From: Sphingomonas sp. Leaf22
GTDB lineage: Bacteria > Pseudomonadota > Alphaproteobacteria > Sphingomonadales > Sphingomonadaceae
Direction of reading: 5' to 3'
Assembly (NCBI RefSeq): GCF_001421715.1
Contig: NZ_LMKP01000023.1
Location: 1-64,000 of the forward strand
Length of the DNA: 64,000 nucleotides
Part shown: in pieces, positions 54,523 through 63,159 of the stretch
Layout of the letters: every line of letters starts with the position of its first letter
Position numbering within the stretch: the first letter of the stretch is position 1
Made by a program: the position numbers and the translations under genes
The notes under the pieces: generated by a model
The model's database searches: none
Told to the model about the DNA's origin: nothing
The model's input: only the letters and a program-made list of their open reading frames with translations

Positions 54523-55578
54523 ATGAACGACGCCCTGTCCCGCCGCCTGTTCCTCGGCGGGGTTGCCGCCGCCGGTGCCGCGACGGCCATGCCCGCATGG
54601 GCGCAGCGCCGGCGCGACGGCGCGACCGGCATCGTCAACCCGCTGGTCAAGAACCGCGCCGATGCGCAGGTGTTTCGCCACACCGACGGCTGGTATTACC
54701 TGACCGGGTCGGTGCCCGAATATGACCGGCTGGTGCTGCGCCGGTCGAAGACGATCGGCGGCCTGACCACCGCGCAGGAAAAGGTCCTGTGGCGGCACGA
54801 GGCATCGGGACCGCGCTCGGGATTCCTGTGGGCGCCCGAACTGCATCAGATCGACGGTAAGTGGATCATGTATTTCGCCGCCGGTCCCAGCGGCGGCGGC
54901 GAGGACGTGTTCCGCATCCGCACCTATGCGGTGGTGTGCGACGGTCCCGATCCGATGACCGGCAACTGGTCGGTGCTGGGCCAGCTGGAAACGCCGTGGG
55001 ACAGCTTCAACCTTGATTCGACCAGCTTCGTGCACCGCGGCACCCGCTATCTGGCATGGGCGCAGCGCGAGCCGGGGATCGAGACCAATTCGAACCTGTA
55101 CCTCGCCCCGCTCGCCACGCCGCTGACGCTCGCCGCCAAGCCTGCCCGGCTGACCGTGCCGACGCTGCCATGGGAGATTCGCGGCTACAAGGTCGCCGAG
55201 GCCCCGGCGCTGCTGGCGCGCAACGGGCGGCTGTTCCTGACCTATTCGGCCAGCGCCACCGATGCGCGCTACTGTCTGGGGATGCTGACCGCGCGCGACG
55301 ATGCCGATATCATGGACCCGGCGGCATGGACCAAATCGCCGCAGCCGGTGCTCAAGACCGACGCCGCGCGCAAGATTTTCGGCCCCGGCCATAACAGCTT
55401 CACCGTCGACGAACGCGGTCGCGACATGCTGGTCTTTCATGCGCGCGATTACGAAAAGATCACGGGCGACCCGCTGTTCGATCCGAATCGCCATACCCGT
55501 GTGCAGCCGGTGCGGTACGATGCCGCCGGCGTACCACAGTTCGAACCGCCCGCCGCGAACGGGCCGCTGCGAGTCTAA
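54523..55578 (+). CDS. Third GH43-family enzyme, arabinofuranosidase type (GH43_26-like), Tat-exported
   Basis: A different GH43 branch from its two neighbours, consistent with exo-acting alpha-L-arabinofuranosidases. It shows NRADAQVFRHTDGWYYLTG, VPEYDRLVLRRSKTIGGL, GFLWAPELHQIDGKWIMYF, LDSTSFVHRGTRYLAWAQ and VAEAPALLARNGRLF, giving the usual Asp/Asp/Glu set. The N-terminus SRRLFLGGVAAAGAATAMPA is a twin-arginine signal. The start at 54523 has AAGGAG 9 bases upstream; ATG at 54517 is too close to it. It begins 14 bases after the previous stop. Confidence 0.92.
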   Translation: MNDALSRRLFLGGVAAAGAATAMPAWAQRRRDGATGIVNPLVKNRADAQVFRHTDGWYYLTGSVPEYDRLVLRRSKTIGGLTTAQEKVLWRHEASGPRSGFLWAPELHQIDGKWIMYFAAGPSGGGEDVFRIRTYAVVCDGPDPMTGNWSVLGQLETPWDSFNLDSTSFVHRGTRYLAWAQREPGIETNSNLYLAPLATPLTLAAKPARLTVPTLPWEIRGYKVAEAPALLARNGRLFLTYSASATDARYCLGMLTARDDADIMDPAAWTKSPQPVLKTDAARKIFGPGHNSFTVDERGRDMLVFHARDYEKITGDPLFDPNRHTRVQPVRYDAAGVPQFEPPAANGPLRV

Positions 55579-55620
55579 GGGGGACCTGATCCCCATCGGC
55601 GGGTTCGCGGCATCGGGAAC

Positions 55621-55690
55621 GGGCGCGAACGATACATCGATCGACTATCGGAAACGATAGTCGACGGGCCGCTGGATTCGGTTCGCGCCC
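55621..55690. repeat. Nested perfect inverted repeats between GH43 and receptor genes
   Basis: Outer arms GGGCGCGAAC (55621-55630) and GTTCGCGCCC (55681-55690) are perfectly complementary. Inside them TCGACTATCG (55641-55650), GAAA, CGATAGTCGA (55655-55664) form a 10-bp stem with a GNRA-type tetraloop. No T-run follows. It may be a transcription stop, a regulator site or a repeat unit. Confidence 0.85.
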
Positions 55691-55810
55691 CTATTGTAAC
55701 GCCCGCAATTTGCCGCTTTTTTTGCTTCCTCTTGGCGGCATTAACTATCTGGTATTCGGTACCGTCCTATTGCTTCGTCCATGATGCTGTTGACGCGCTT
55801 GGGGGATGGA

Positions 55811-58549
55811 ATGCGGAAATCGGGGTACCTGCTGGCGGCGACCGCGTGTGTCGTGGTCGCCTGCCCGGCCGCGGCGCAGGGGCTGCGCGGGGTGGTCACC
55901 AAGGCCGGCGAGAAGCCCGATGCCCATACCGGCGAGGAAGCGTCGGCCAACACCGCCGACATCGTCGTCACCGCGACTCGGCGGTCGCAGCGCCTGTCGA
56001 ACGTGCCGATCGCGGTCAGCGCCTACAGCACCGCTGCGCTCCAGAATTCCGGCGCGACCGATATTCGCCAGATGGCGCAATTGTCGCCGTCGCTGATCGT
56101 GTCGTCGACCGGGTCCGAAGCCAATGCGTCGGCGCGCCTGCGCGGCATCGGCACGGTCGGTGACAATCCCGGTCTCGAAAGCTCGGTCGCGGTGTTCATC
56201 GACGGCGTCTATCGCAGCCGTACCGGTTCCGGCCTCAATGATCTGGGCGAGGTCGAGCGAATCGAGGTGCTGCGCGGGCCCCAGGGTACGTTGTCGGGAC
56301 GCAATTCGTCGGCCGGCGCGATCAGCATCTACACCAAATATCCCTCGTTCGACTTTGGCGGCTATGGCGAGGCGAGCTATGGCAATTTCAACGCGGTGCG
56401 CCTTGCCGGTGCGCTGACCGGGCCGATCGTCGCCGACAAGCTGGCGTTCCGCGTCGACGGCGTCGTCGGCAAGCGCGACGGCTTCTATCGCGATGTCGTC
56501 AACGACACCAATTACAACGACCGCAACCGCTATTTCGTGCGCGGACAGCTGTTCTTCAAACCGGTCGACAATTTCTCGATCCGGTTGATCGGCGACTATA
56601 CGCACCGCGACGAAAAGTGCTGCGGTGCGGTCTATGTCGATACGCAGGAAAAGGTCGATCCGACCCCGGGCGTGGCGGGCGACTATGCCCCCTCGGCGCA
56701 GAATCGCATCGTGTCGATCCTGCAAAGCCTTGGCGGAGTGTTGCCCAGCGACGGCGATCCCTACAACCGCCGCATCGCCAATACGCGCGGCCGGGCCTAC
56801 AGCAATGTCACGACCGATTATGGTGGCTCGGCCCGGATCGGCTGGACCCTGTCCAACCTTCAACTCATTTCGATCAGCGCGTATCGCGAATATAAGTCGG
56901 GCGGTGCTGCCGACGTCGATTACGGCAATGTCGACATCGCCTACCGTCCCGATGACGGCAACGCCTATCGCCAGTTCCATACCTTTACGCAGGAAACGCG
57001 GCTGAGCGGCGGGCTGTTCAACAACCGGCTCGACTGGATGGTCGGCGGTTATTACGCGCACGAAAATCTTACGGTCGCCGACAATATCCGCTTCGGCACG
57101 CAATATGGCGCGTTCGCCGCGTGCCGGGTCGTCGCGACGATCAACCCGCTGGCGGCGCTGCGCAATCCGGCGGCCGCCGGGTGCCTGAGCGCCACCGGCC
57201 GCGCCGCGCTGACCCCGGCGGTCGGGCCGCAGATCATCGGCGGCATCGACCGGCTGAGCACGCTCAACGACCTCGGCAGCGTCCGCGACCTGTATGACCA
57301 GACCAGCAGCAACTATGCGTTCTTCACCCACAATATCTTCAAGGTGACCGATACGCTCAGCCTGACCGGCGGGCTGCGTTATACGCATGAACAGAAATCG
57401 CTGGATGCCAGCTTCCTGAACAACAACACCGTCTGCCCGACGCAGCAGGCGGCGATGGCACCGTTGCTCGGCAGCAGCAACGCGACGCTGCGGTCGCTGG
57501 CGGCCGGGATCGTCACGTTGACCTGCACCGGCAATTCGACCGCCGCGCTGACCGGCGTGCCGATCCGCGACAAGCTGAGCGAAGGGCAGGTTACCGGCAC
57601 CACCGTGCTGTCGTGGAAACCGGTGCCCAGCACGCTGCTCTATGCGTCCTATGCGCGCGGGTACAAGGCGGGGGGCTATAATCTCGACCGTTCGGACCTG
57701 TCGGCGACGGTGTTCGCCACGCCGACCGCCGCATCGGCGCGCAACCTGCGGTTCGATCCCGAAACCGTGCAGGCGCTGGAATTCGGCGTCAAATACAGCT
57801 CGGCGAAATTCACCGCGAACCTTGCCGCGTTCCGTTCGGCCTTCCGCAATTTCCAGCTGAACACCTTCAACGGCACCAACTTCATCGTCCAGAACATCAG
57901 CGCGTGCGACCAGTCGCTGGCCGGTGCCGATCGCGACAACAATTCGGCGACCGGCGCGTGTTCGGGCAAGGTCGGCGCAGGCGTCGTCACGCAGGGCTTC
58001 GAATTCGAAGCGGGCGCCTATCCGGCGCGCGATGTCGCGTTCAACATCGGCTATACCTTCGCCCACACCCAGTATCGCAACAACCTCGTTGGCAGCGAGG
58101 CGGGCGAGCCGCTGAACGCGGCACTGTTCCTGTTGCCCGGCAACCAGATGTCGAACGCGCCGCGCCACACCATCACCAATTCGGCGGTGTGGACCCCGCC
58201 GGTCGGTCGCAACCTGAGCGCGCTCTTCTACGTCGATAGCCGCCTGACCAGCGACTATAACACCGGATCGGACCTGTTCGCCGAAAAGCGGCTCGACGGG
58301 TTCTTCCTGATGAACGCCCGCATCGGCCTGCGCGGACCCGAACAGCGTTGGGCGATCGAGTTCTGGGGGCAGAACATCCTCGACACCGACTATCAGCAGG
58401 TCGCGTTTGCCGCGCCGTTCCAGGGGGCGGGCAGCGTGTCGCAGGTGACGCGCTTCGGCGCACCCGCGTTCGGCGTCGGCAACGCCGTCACCTCATCCTT
58501 CCTGGCCGAACCCCGCACCTATGGCATCACGCTGCGGTCGCGGTTCTGA
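55811..58549 (+). CDS. Second TonB-dependent receptor
   Basis: A classic TonB receptor of about 912 residues. Signal peptide (RKSGYLLAATACVVVACPAAAQ), TonB-box-like DIVVTATRRSQRLSNVPIAVS, and a plug with RGIGTVGDNPGLESSVAVFIDGVYR-type features and VEVLRGPQGTLSGRNSSAGAI (read in parts). The C-terminal TGITLRSRF-like end has the terminal Phe. This subgroup differs from the first receptor and is usual for diverse substrates, including aromatic or plant compounds. Its position after three arabinan enzymes suggests uptake of their products. An ATG at 55781 is an alternative start. Confidence 0.94.
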   Translation: MRKSGYLLAATACVVVACPAAAQGLRGVVTKAGEKPDAHTGEEASANTADIVVTATRRSQRLSNVPIAVSAYSTAALQNSGATDIRQMAQLSPSLIVSSTGSEANASARLRGIGTVGDNPGLESSVAVFIDGVYRSRTGSGLNDLGEVERIEVLRGPQGTLSGRNSSAGAISIYTKYPSFDFGGYGEASYGNFNAVRLAGALTGPIVADKLAFRVDGVVGKRDGFYRDVVNDTNYNDRNRYFVRGQLFFKPVDNFSIRLIGDYTHRDEKCCGAVYVDTQEKVDPTPGVAGDYAPSAQNRIVSILQSLGGVLPSDGDPYNRRIANTRGRAYSNVTTDYGGSARIGWTLSNLQLISISAYREYKSGGAADVDYGNVDIAYRPDDGNAYRQFHTFTQETRLSGGLFNNRLDWMVGGYYAHENLTVADNIRFGTQYGAFAACRVVATINPLAALRNPAAAGCLSATGRAALTPAVGPQIIGGIDRLSTLNDLGSVRDLYDQTSSNYAFFTHNIFKVTDTLSLTGGLRYTHEQKSLDASFLNNNTVCPTQQAAMAPLLGSSNATLRSLAAGIVTLTCTGNSTAALTGVPIRDKLSEGQVTGTTVLSWKPVPSTLLYASYARGYKAGGYNLDRSDLSATVFATPTAASARNLRFDPETVQALEFGVKYSSAKFTANLAAFRSAFRNFQLNTFNGTNFIVQNISACDQSLAGADRDNNSATGACSGKVGAGVVTQGFEFEAGAYPARDVAFNIGYTFAHTQYRNNLVGSEAGEPLNAALFLLPGNQMSNAPRHTITNSAVWTPPVGRNLSALFYVDSRLTSDYNTGSDLFAEKRLDGFFLMNARIGLRGPEQRWAIEFWGQNILDTDYQQVAFAAPFQGAGSVSQVTRFGAPAFGVGNAVTSSFLAEPRTYGITLRSRF

Positions 58550-58586
58550 TCATGCCATTCCTGCCTGCAACGGATGACCTGAAACC

Positions 58587-60392
58587 ATGAAAATTCCACG
58601 CAAGCTGGGGCTGTCGTTCCTTGCCGTCATCGCGTCGGCGGCGGTGGTGATGCTGGTGTTCTTCACCAGCATCATGATGATCGCGCGGTCGGCCGAGCGG
58701 AACAACCACAGTCGCGACGTCTATGCCAAGGCGCTGACGCTCGAGACGTCGATCCTGCGGCAGAACAGCCAGTTTCGCGGGTTTCTGGTGACCGGCGACC
58801 CGACCTATCTGAAGTCCTATGACGAAGGACGGCAGGAGTTCGACGAAACGGCGGCCGCGCTGGCAGAGATGCTGACGATCGCATCGGAGAAGGACCAGCT
58901 GGAAGAAGCGCGGCGCGAGACGCTGGCGTGGCGCAAGAACTGGGGCGATCGGCTGATCGCGAAGGTGAAGGCGGGCGAACGCGACGCGGCGCAGGAGGAA
59001 GTGCGCGGCGCGGGGCAGAAGGTGCTGGTCAGCAAGGTCGCGCTGCCGCTGCGCTCGTTGCGCGCAACCGAGACCGGGGAGATGGAGGCGAATACCGCGG
59101 CGCAGGAAAGCGCGATCACTACCGCGCTGATCGCGCTGGCGATCGGCGGCGTCGCGCTGATCGGGATCGCCGTTGCGCTGTCGATCATGCTCAGCCGTCA
59201 GATTGCGCGACCGATCACCGCCCTGACGCAGGCGATGGCCGATCTGGCCAATGGCCGGCACGACATCGCCGTCGATGCGGCGGGCCGCAGCGACGAACTG
59301 GGCGACATGGCGCGCGCCGTGCTGGTGTTCCGCGATACGGCGGCGGCGAAGATCACCGACGATCGCGACCGGGCGGCGGCGATGACCGCGATCGGCGGCG
59401 GTCTGCGCAGCCTGTCGCAGGCCGATCTGACCGCCCGCGTCGCCGATGTGCCCGACGCGTTCCGGGGGCTGTCGGACGATTTCAACAACGCCACGTCCAG
59501 CCTGAACCGCGTGCTGGGCGAGGTGCGCGGCACCGTCGACAGCATCAAGCATAATTCCGATGAAATCTCGCAGGCCGCCATGGACCTGGCCGAGCGGACC
59601 GAGCGGGAGGCGGCGGCATTGCAGCAATCGTCGTCGGCGCTCGACGAGGTCACCCGGTCGATCCGCGAGGGCGCGGGTGCCGCGACCGGTGCCAGCAGCG
59701 CGATGGTCGATACGCGGAACGAGGCCGAACGTGGTGACGCGATCGTCCGGCAGGCGATCGGCGCGATGCACGGCATCGAACGCGCCAGCAACGAAATCGC
59801 CGAGATCATCAGCCTGATCGACGGCATCGCGTTCCAGACCAATTTGCTGGCGCTGAACGCCGGCGTCGAGGCGGCGCGTGCCGGTGAGGCGGGCAAGGGC
59901 TTCGCGGTCGTCGCGTCGGAAGTCCGCGCGCTGGCGCAACGCTCCGCCAACGCCGCGACCGAGGTCAAGACGAAGGTGCAGGCGGCATCGACCCATGTGA
60001 AGGCCGGCGTCGAACTGGTCGAGCAGACCGGCGAGGCACTGGGCCGGATCATCGAACGGGTCGCATCGGTCGGCGGGTCGATCGACGCGATCGCGCGCCA
60101 GTCGGATCATCAGGCGACCAGCCTCGGCCAGATCAACGTCGCCATCGCCGAGATGGATGCGATGACGCAGCAGAATGCGGCGATGGTCGAACAGACGTCG
60201 GCGGCGGCGCGGCAGCTGGTGTCGGAGGCGGAGGCGCTGGCCGGATCGGTGGCGACCTTTGCGATCGATGGCGGCGCGGCGTCGAACGTTGCCAAATTCA
60301 CGCCGCGCAAGCAGCAGCGCCGCTGGGTCGCGCCGCCCGAGCCGACTCCGCGCCGCGCCGTGAATGCGAGCGACGACTGGGACGCGTTCTAA
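58587..60392 (+). CDS. Methyl-accepting chemotaxis protein with CHASE3 sensor
   Basis: A transmembrane chemoreceptor of 601 residues. Membrane segment 1 is about 10-33, a helical CHASE3-type periplasmic domain follows (about 35-175: ETSILRQNSQFRGFLVTGDP), membrane segment 2 is about 178-203 and HAMP about 204-260. The signalling domain (about 300-560) has the hairpin tip EIISLIDGIAFQTNLLALNAGVEAARAGEAGKGFAVVASEVRAL, read in parts. The C-terminus ends DDWDAF, a pentapeptide-like tether for CheR/CheB. It lies about 37 bases after the second receptor gene, so it may help cells move toward the imported sugars. Confidence 0.95.
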   Translation: MKIPRKLGLSFLAVIASAAVVMLVFFTSIMMIARSAERNNHSRDVYAKALTLETSILRQNSQFRGFLVTGDPTYLKSYDEGRQEFDETAAALAEMLTIASEKDQLEEARRETLAWRKNWGDRLIAKVKAGERDAAQEEVRGAGQKVLVSKVALPLRSLRATETGEMEANTAAQESAITTALIALAIGGVALIGIAVALSIMLSRQIARPITALTQAMADLANGRHDIAVDAAGRSDELGDMARAVLVFRDTAAAKITDDRDRAAAMTAIGGGLRSLSQADLTARVADVPDAFRGLSDDFNNATSSLNRVLGEVRGTVDSIKHNSDEISQAAMDLAERTEREAAALQQSSSALDEVTRSIREGAGAATGASSAMVDTRNEAERGDAIVRQAIGAMHGIERASNEIAEIISLIDGIAFQTNLLALNAGVEAARAGEAGKGFAVVASEVRALAQRSANAATEVKTKVQAASTHVKAGVELVEQTGEALGRIIERVASVGGSIDAIARQSDHQATSLGQINVAIAEMDAMTQQNAAMVEQTSAAARQLVSEAEALAGSVATFAIDGGAASNVAKFTPRKQQRRWVAPPEPTPRRAVNASDDWDAF

Positions 60393-60396
60393 GGAC

Positions 60397-61395
60397 ATGC
60401 CGGGTCCATTGGGGCAATATGCGCTGGTCGTTCGCGACCTGGGCTCGGCGTTCGTCGCGGCGGTACTGGGGGCGGGGGAGCGACAGCTGACCCGCGCGCC
60501 CCTGACCGCGGCGCTGATCGCCGACTGGCCGGGCGATGCCGCGGCGGATGCGCTGGCGATGCGGTTCAACGGGGCGCTCCACGCGCTGGCGCGGCGGGGC
60601 GACGATCCGATGCTCGGCGCGCTCTATGCCACCCGGACCGGCGATTTCGATACGGTGATCGGCGATGCGATGGCGGCGGCGGACGGCTTCATCGCCGACT
60701 GGATGCAACAGCCGCCGCAGACCAACGAGGTCGGGCGCGCCGGCGCGGTCATGGCGGCGCTGATGACGCTGCGCGGATTGTACGACCTGCCGGTCGAACT
60801 GCTCGAACTGGGCGCGAGTGCCGGGCTGAACCTCAATCTCGGCCATTATGCCTATGATCTGGGCGGGGTGCGGGTCGGGCGCAGCGATTCGCCGGTGCGG
60901 ATCGCGCCCGAATGGCGCGGGTCCCCCCCGGTCGCGCGGCCGGTGGAGATCGTGGCGACGCGCGGCGTCGACCTGCGTCCGCTCGCCGCCGCCGATCATC
61001 AGGCGCGCGAACGGCTGATGGCCTATGTCTGGGCCGACGAACCCGAACGCGCCGAACGGCTGCGCCATGCGCTGGCGATCGCCAGCGACGTGCCGCCGCA
61101 GATCGCGTGCGACGACATCCTGCGCTGGCTGCCGGCCGAACTGGCCCGTCCGCCTGCAAATGGGGTCTGCCGGGTCGTGATCCACACGATGGCGCTGCAA
61201 TATTGCAGCCCGGCAACGCGGGCGGCGGTGACCGAGGCCATGGCGACCACCGACTATCCGCTGGCGCGCATCGGGTTCGAATGGACCGACGCCCGCGATG
61301 CGGTGCATCTGACGCTCACCACCTATCCCGACGGCATTGTCCGGCATCTGGCGACCTGCCATGCCTATGGCCACTGGATCGACTGGCACGGTTAG
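60397..61395 (+). CDS. DUF2332 family protein
   Basis: A 332-residue cytoplasmic protein of the DUF2332 family. Seen are RGLYDLPVELLELGASAGLNLNL (a Rossmann-like glycine loop), the GRSDSPVRIAPEWRGSPP region, ATRGVDLRPL, AYVWADEPERAERLRHAL and the C-terminal VIHTMALQY. The glycine loop resembles methyltransferase folds, but no activity is known. AAGGAC just precedes the ATG, four bases after the chemoreceptor stop. It overlaps the convergent acyl-CoA dehydrogenase gene by 4 bases. Confidence 0.85.
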   Translation: MPGPLGQYALVVRDLGSAFVAAVLGAGERQLTRAPLTAALIADWPGDAAADALAMRFNGALHALARRGDDPMLGALYATRTGDFDTVIGDAMAAADGFIADWMQQPPQTNEVGRAGAVMAALMTLRGLYDLPVELLELGASAGLNLNLGHYAYDLGGVRVGRSDSPVRIAPEWRGSPPVARPVEIVATRGVDLRPLAAADHQARERLMAYVWADEPERAERLRHALAIASDVPPQIACDDILRWLPAELARPPANGVCRVVIHTMALQYCSPATRAAVTEAMATTDYPLARIGFEWTDARDAVHLTLTTYPDGIVRHLATCHAYGHWIDWHG

Positions 61396-63113
61396 CCCGC
61401 CGCGAATTGCTCCGCGCTGAGGCTGTACAACCCGCCGGCACCCGCCATCGCCGCCATGCCGAGGCCACGCGCCTCCGGTACGATCCGGTCGAGGTAGAAG
61501 GTGACGGCCGCCCGCTTGCGCGCGGTGAAGTCGGCATCGTCCACCCCGGCCAGCGCGCGCCCCTGCCGCTCCAGCAGCCAACCGCTGACGCAGGTGGAGA
61601 GCATCGTCAGGAACGCATAGCTGCCCGCCAGCCGGTCGTCGACGCTGGCCTCCAGCATCCAGCGTGCCACTGCCTGCGTATCGCCGAGCAGGTCGCCGAG
61701 CGCGGCATGTTCAACGTCGCCGCGCATGTCGGCGAACAGCGCGTCGATCGCGGCACCGCCGTCGCCCGACAGCTTGCGCCCGACCAGATCGGCGGCCTGG
61801 ATGCCGTTGGTCCCTTCGTAGATCGGGGTGATCCGCACATCGCGATAATGCTGTGCCGCGCCGGTTTCCTCGACATAGCCCATGCCGCCATGCACCTGCA
61901 CGCCGAGGCTTGCGACCTCGCAACCGATATCGGTGCCGTGTGCCTTGGCCAGCGGCGTCACTAGATCGAGCCGTGCCTTCGCGCCGACGATGCCCAGCGT
62001 CGCGCGATCGACCTGTCCCGCCGCATAATAGACCAGCGCCCGCCCCGCCATGGTCTGCGCGGTCATCCGCAACAGCATCCGCCGCACATCGGGATGCTCG
62101 ATGATCGCGACCGGCGCGCCGCCCGACGAGGCCCGCGCCGACTGGACGCGATCGCGGGCATAGGCGACGGCGCGCTGGGTCGCCGCCTCCGCCACCTGCA
62201 CCCCCTGCAGACCGACATTGAGGCGGGCGTTGTTCATCATCGTGAACATCGCGCGCATCCCCGCGCCCTCCGCGCCGATCAGTTCGCCGATGCAATCGCC
62301 GGTATCGCCGAACGACAGCACGCAGGTGGGCGAGGCGTGCAGCCCCATCTTGTGTTCGATCGACACCACGCGAATGTCGTTCGGCTCCCCCGGATGGCCA
62401 TCGGCGTCGAGCCGGAATTTGGGCACGAGGAACAGCGAAATTCCCCGGGTCCCCGCCGGCGCGCCGGGCGTGCGGGCGAGCACCAGATGGACGATATTGT
62501 CCGCCATGTCGTGGTCGCCGAACGAGATATAGATTTTGGTCCCGCGAATCCGCCAGTTGCCGTCGCCGACCGGCTCCGCCCGCGTCGTCAGCGCGCCGAC
62601 GTCCGATCCGGCCTGCGGCTCGGTCAGGTTCATCGTGCCGGTCCATTCGCCGGTCGCCAGTTTCGGCAGATAGCGCGCCTGTTGGTCGGCGCTGCCATGA
62701 TGGGTCAGCGCCTCGATCGCGCCGACCGTCAGCGTCGGGGCGAGCGCGAAGCCGAGATTGGCGGTGCCGAGCGTCTCCAGCACGGCGGTCGCGACGGCGA
62801 ACGGCATCGCCTGCCCCCCGACATCGGCAGGCGACCCGATCGTGCCCCATCCGCCCGCGACATAGGCCTGATAGGCGGCGCGATAGCCGTCGGGCATCAC
62901 CACCCCGTCGGGGGTCCAGCGCGCGCCGACGGTGTCGCCGATCCGGTCGAGCGGCCGCCATTCGCCGGCGGCGAATTCGCCGATCCCGGTCAGGATCGCA
63001 TCGAGCATGTCGGGAGTCGCATCGGCAAATCGCGCGTCGGCGGCGAGTTCGTCGATCCCGGCGGCATGGGTCAGCACGAAACGCTGTTCGGCGGTGGCGG
63101 GGATCAGCTCCAT
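61392..63113 (-). CDS. Acyl-CoA dehydrogenase
   Basis: A long-type acyl-CoA dehydrogenase of 573 residues, probably FadE-like for fatty acid or related CoA esters. FAD and substrate motifs are MNLTEPQAGSDVGALTTRA, IRGTKIYISFGDHDMADNI, VEHKMGLHASPTCVLSFGD-type region, and IYEGTNGIQAADLVGRKL with the catalytic glutamate. It has the extra N-terminal and C-terminal stretches of the Acyl-CoA_dh_C/DUF1974-like branch. The start at 63113 is supported by GAGAGAGGG just upstream; the frame runs 32 codons further without homology. Confidence 0.94.
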   Translation of the reverse strand: MELIPATAEQRFVLTHAAGIDELAADARFADATPDMLDAILTGIGEFAAGEWRPLDRIGDTVGARWTPDGVVMPDGYRAAYQAYVAGGWGTIGSPADVGGQAMPFAVATAVLETLGTANLGFALAPTLTVGAIEALTHHGSADQQARYLPKLATGEWTGTMNLTEPQAGSDVGALTTRAEPVGDGNWRIRGTKIYISFGDHDMADNIVHLVLARTPGAPAGTRGISLFLVPKFRLDADGHPGEPNDIRVVSIEHKMGLHASPTCVLSFGDTGDCIGELIGAEGAGMRAMFTMMNNARLNVGLQGVQVAEAATQRAVAYARDRVQSARASSGGAPVAIIEHPDVRRMLLRMTAQTMAGRALVYYAAGQVDRATLGIVGAKARLDLVTPLAKAHGTDIGCEVASLGVQVHGGMGYVEETGAAQHYRDVRITPIYEGTNGIQAADLVGRKLSGDGGAAIDALFADMRGDVEHAALGDLLGDTQAVARWMLEASVDDRLAGSYAFLTMLSTCVSGWLLERQGRALAGVDDADFTARKRAAVTFYLDRIVPEARGLGMAAMAGAGGLYSLSAEQFAAG

Positions 63114-63159
63114 TTGCCCTCTCTCGATTACGTGTTTTTGCCGGTATAGCGCCCAAATC

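Noticed and set aside
55745..58168. An 807-codon minus-strand frame
   Set aside because: Antisense to the second TonB receptor; no domain pattern.
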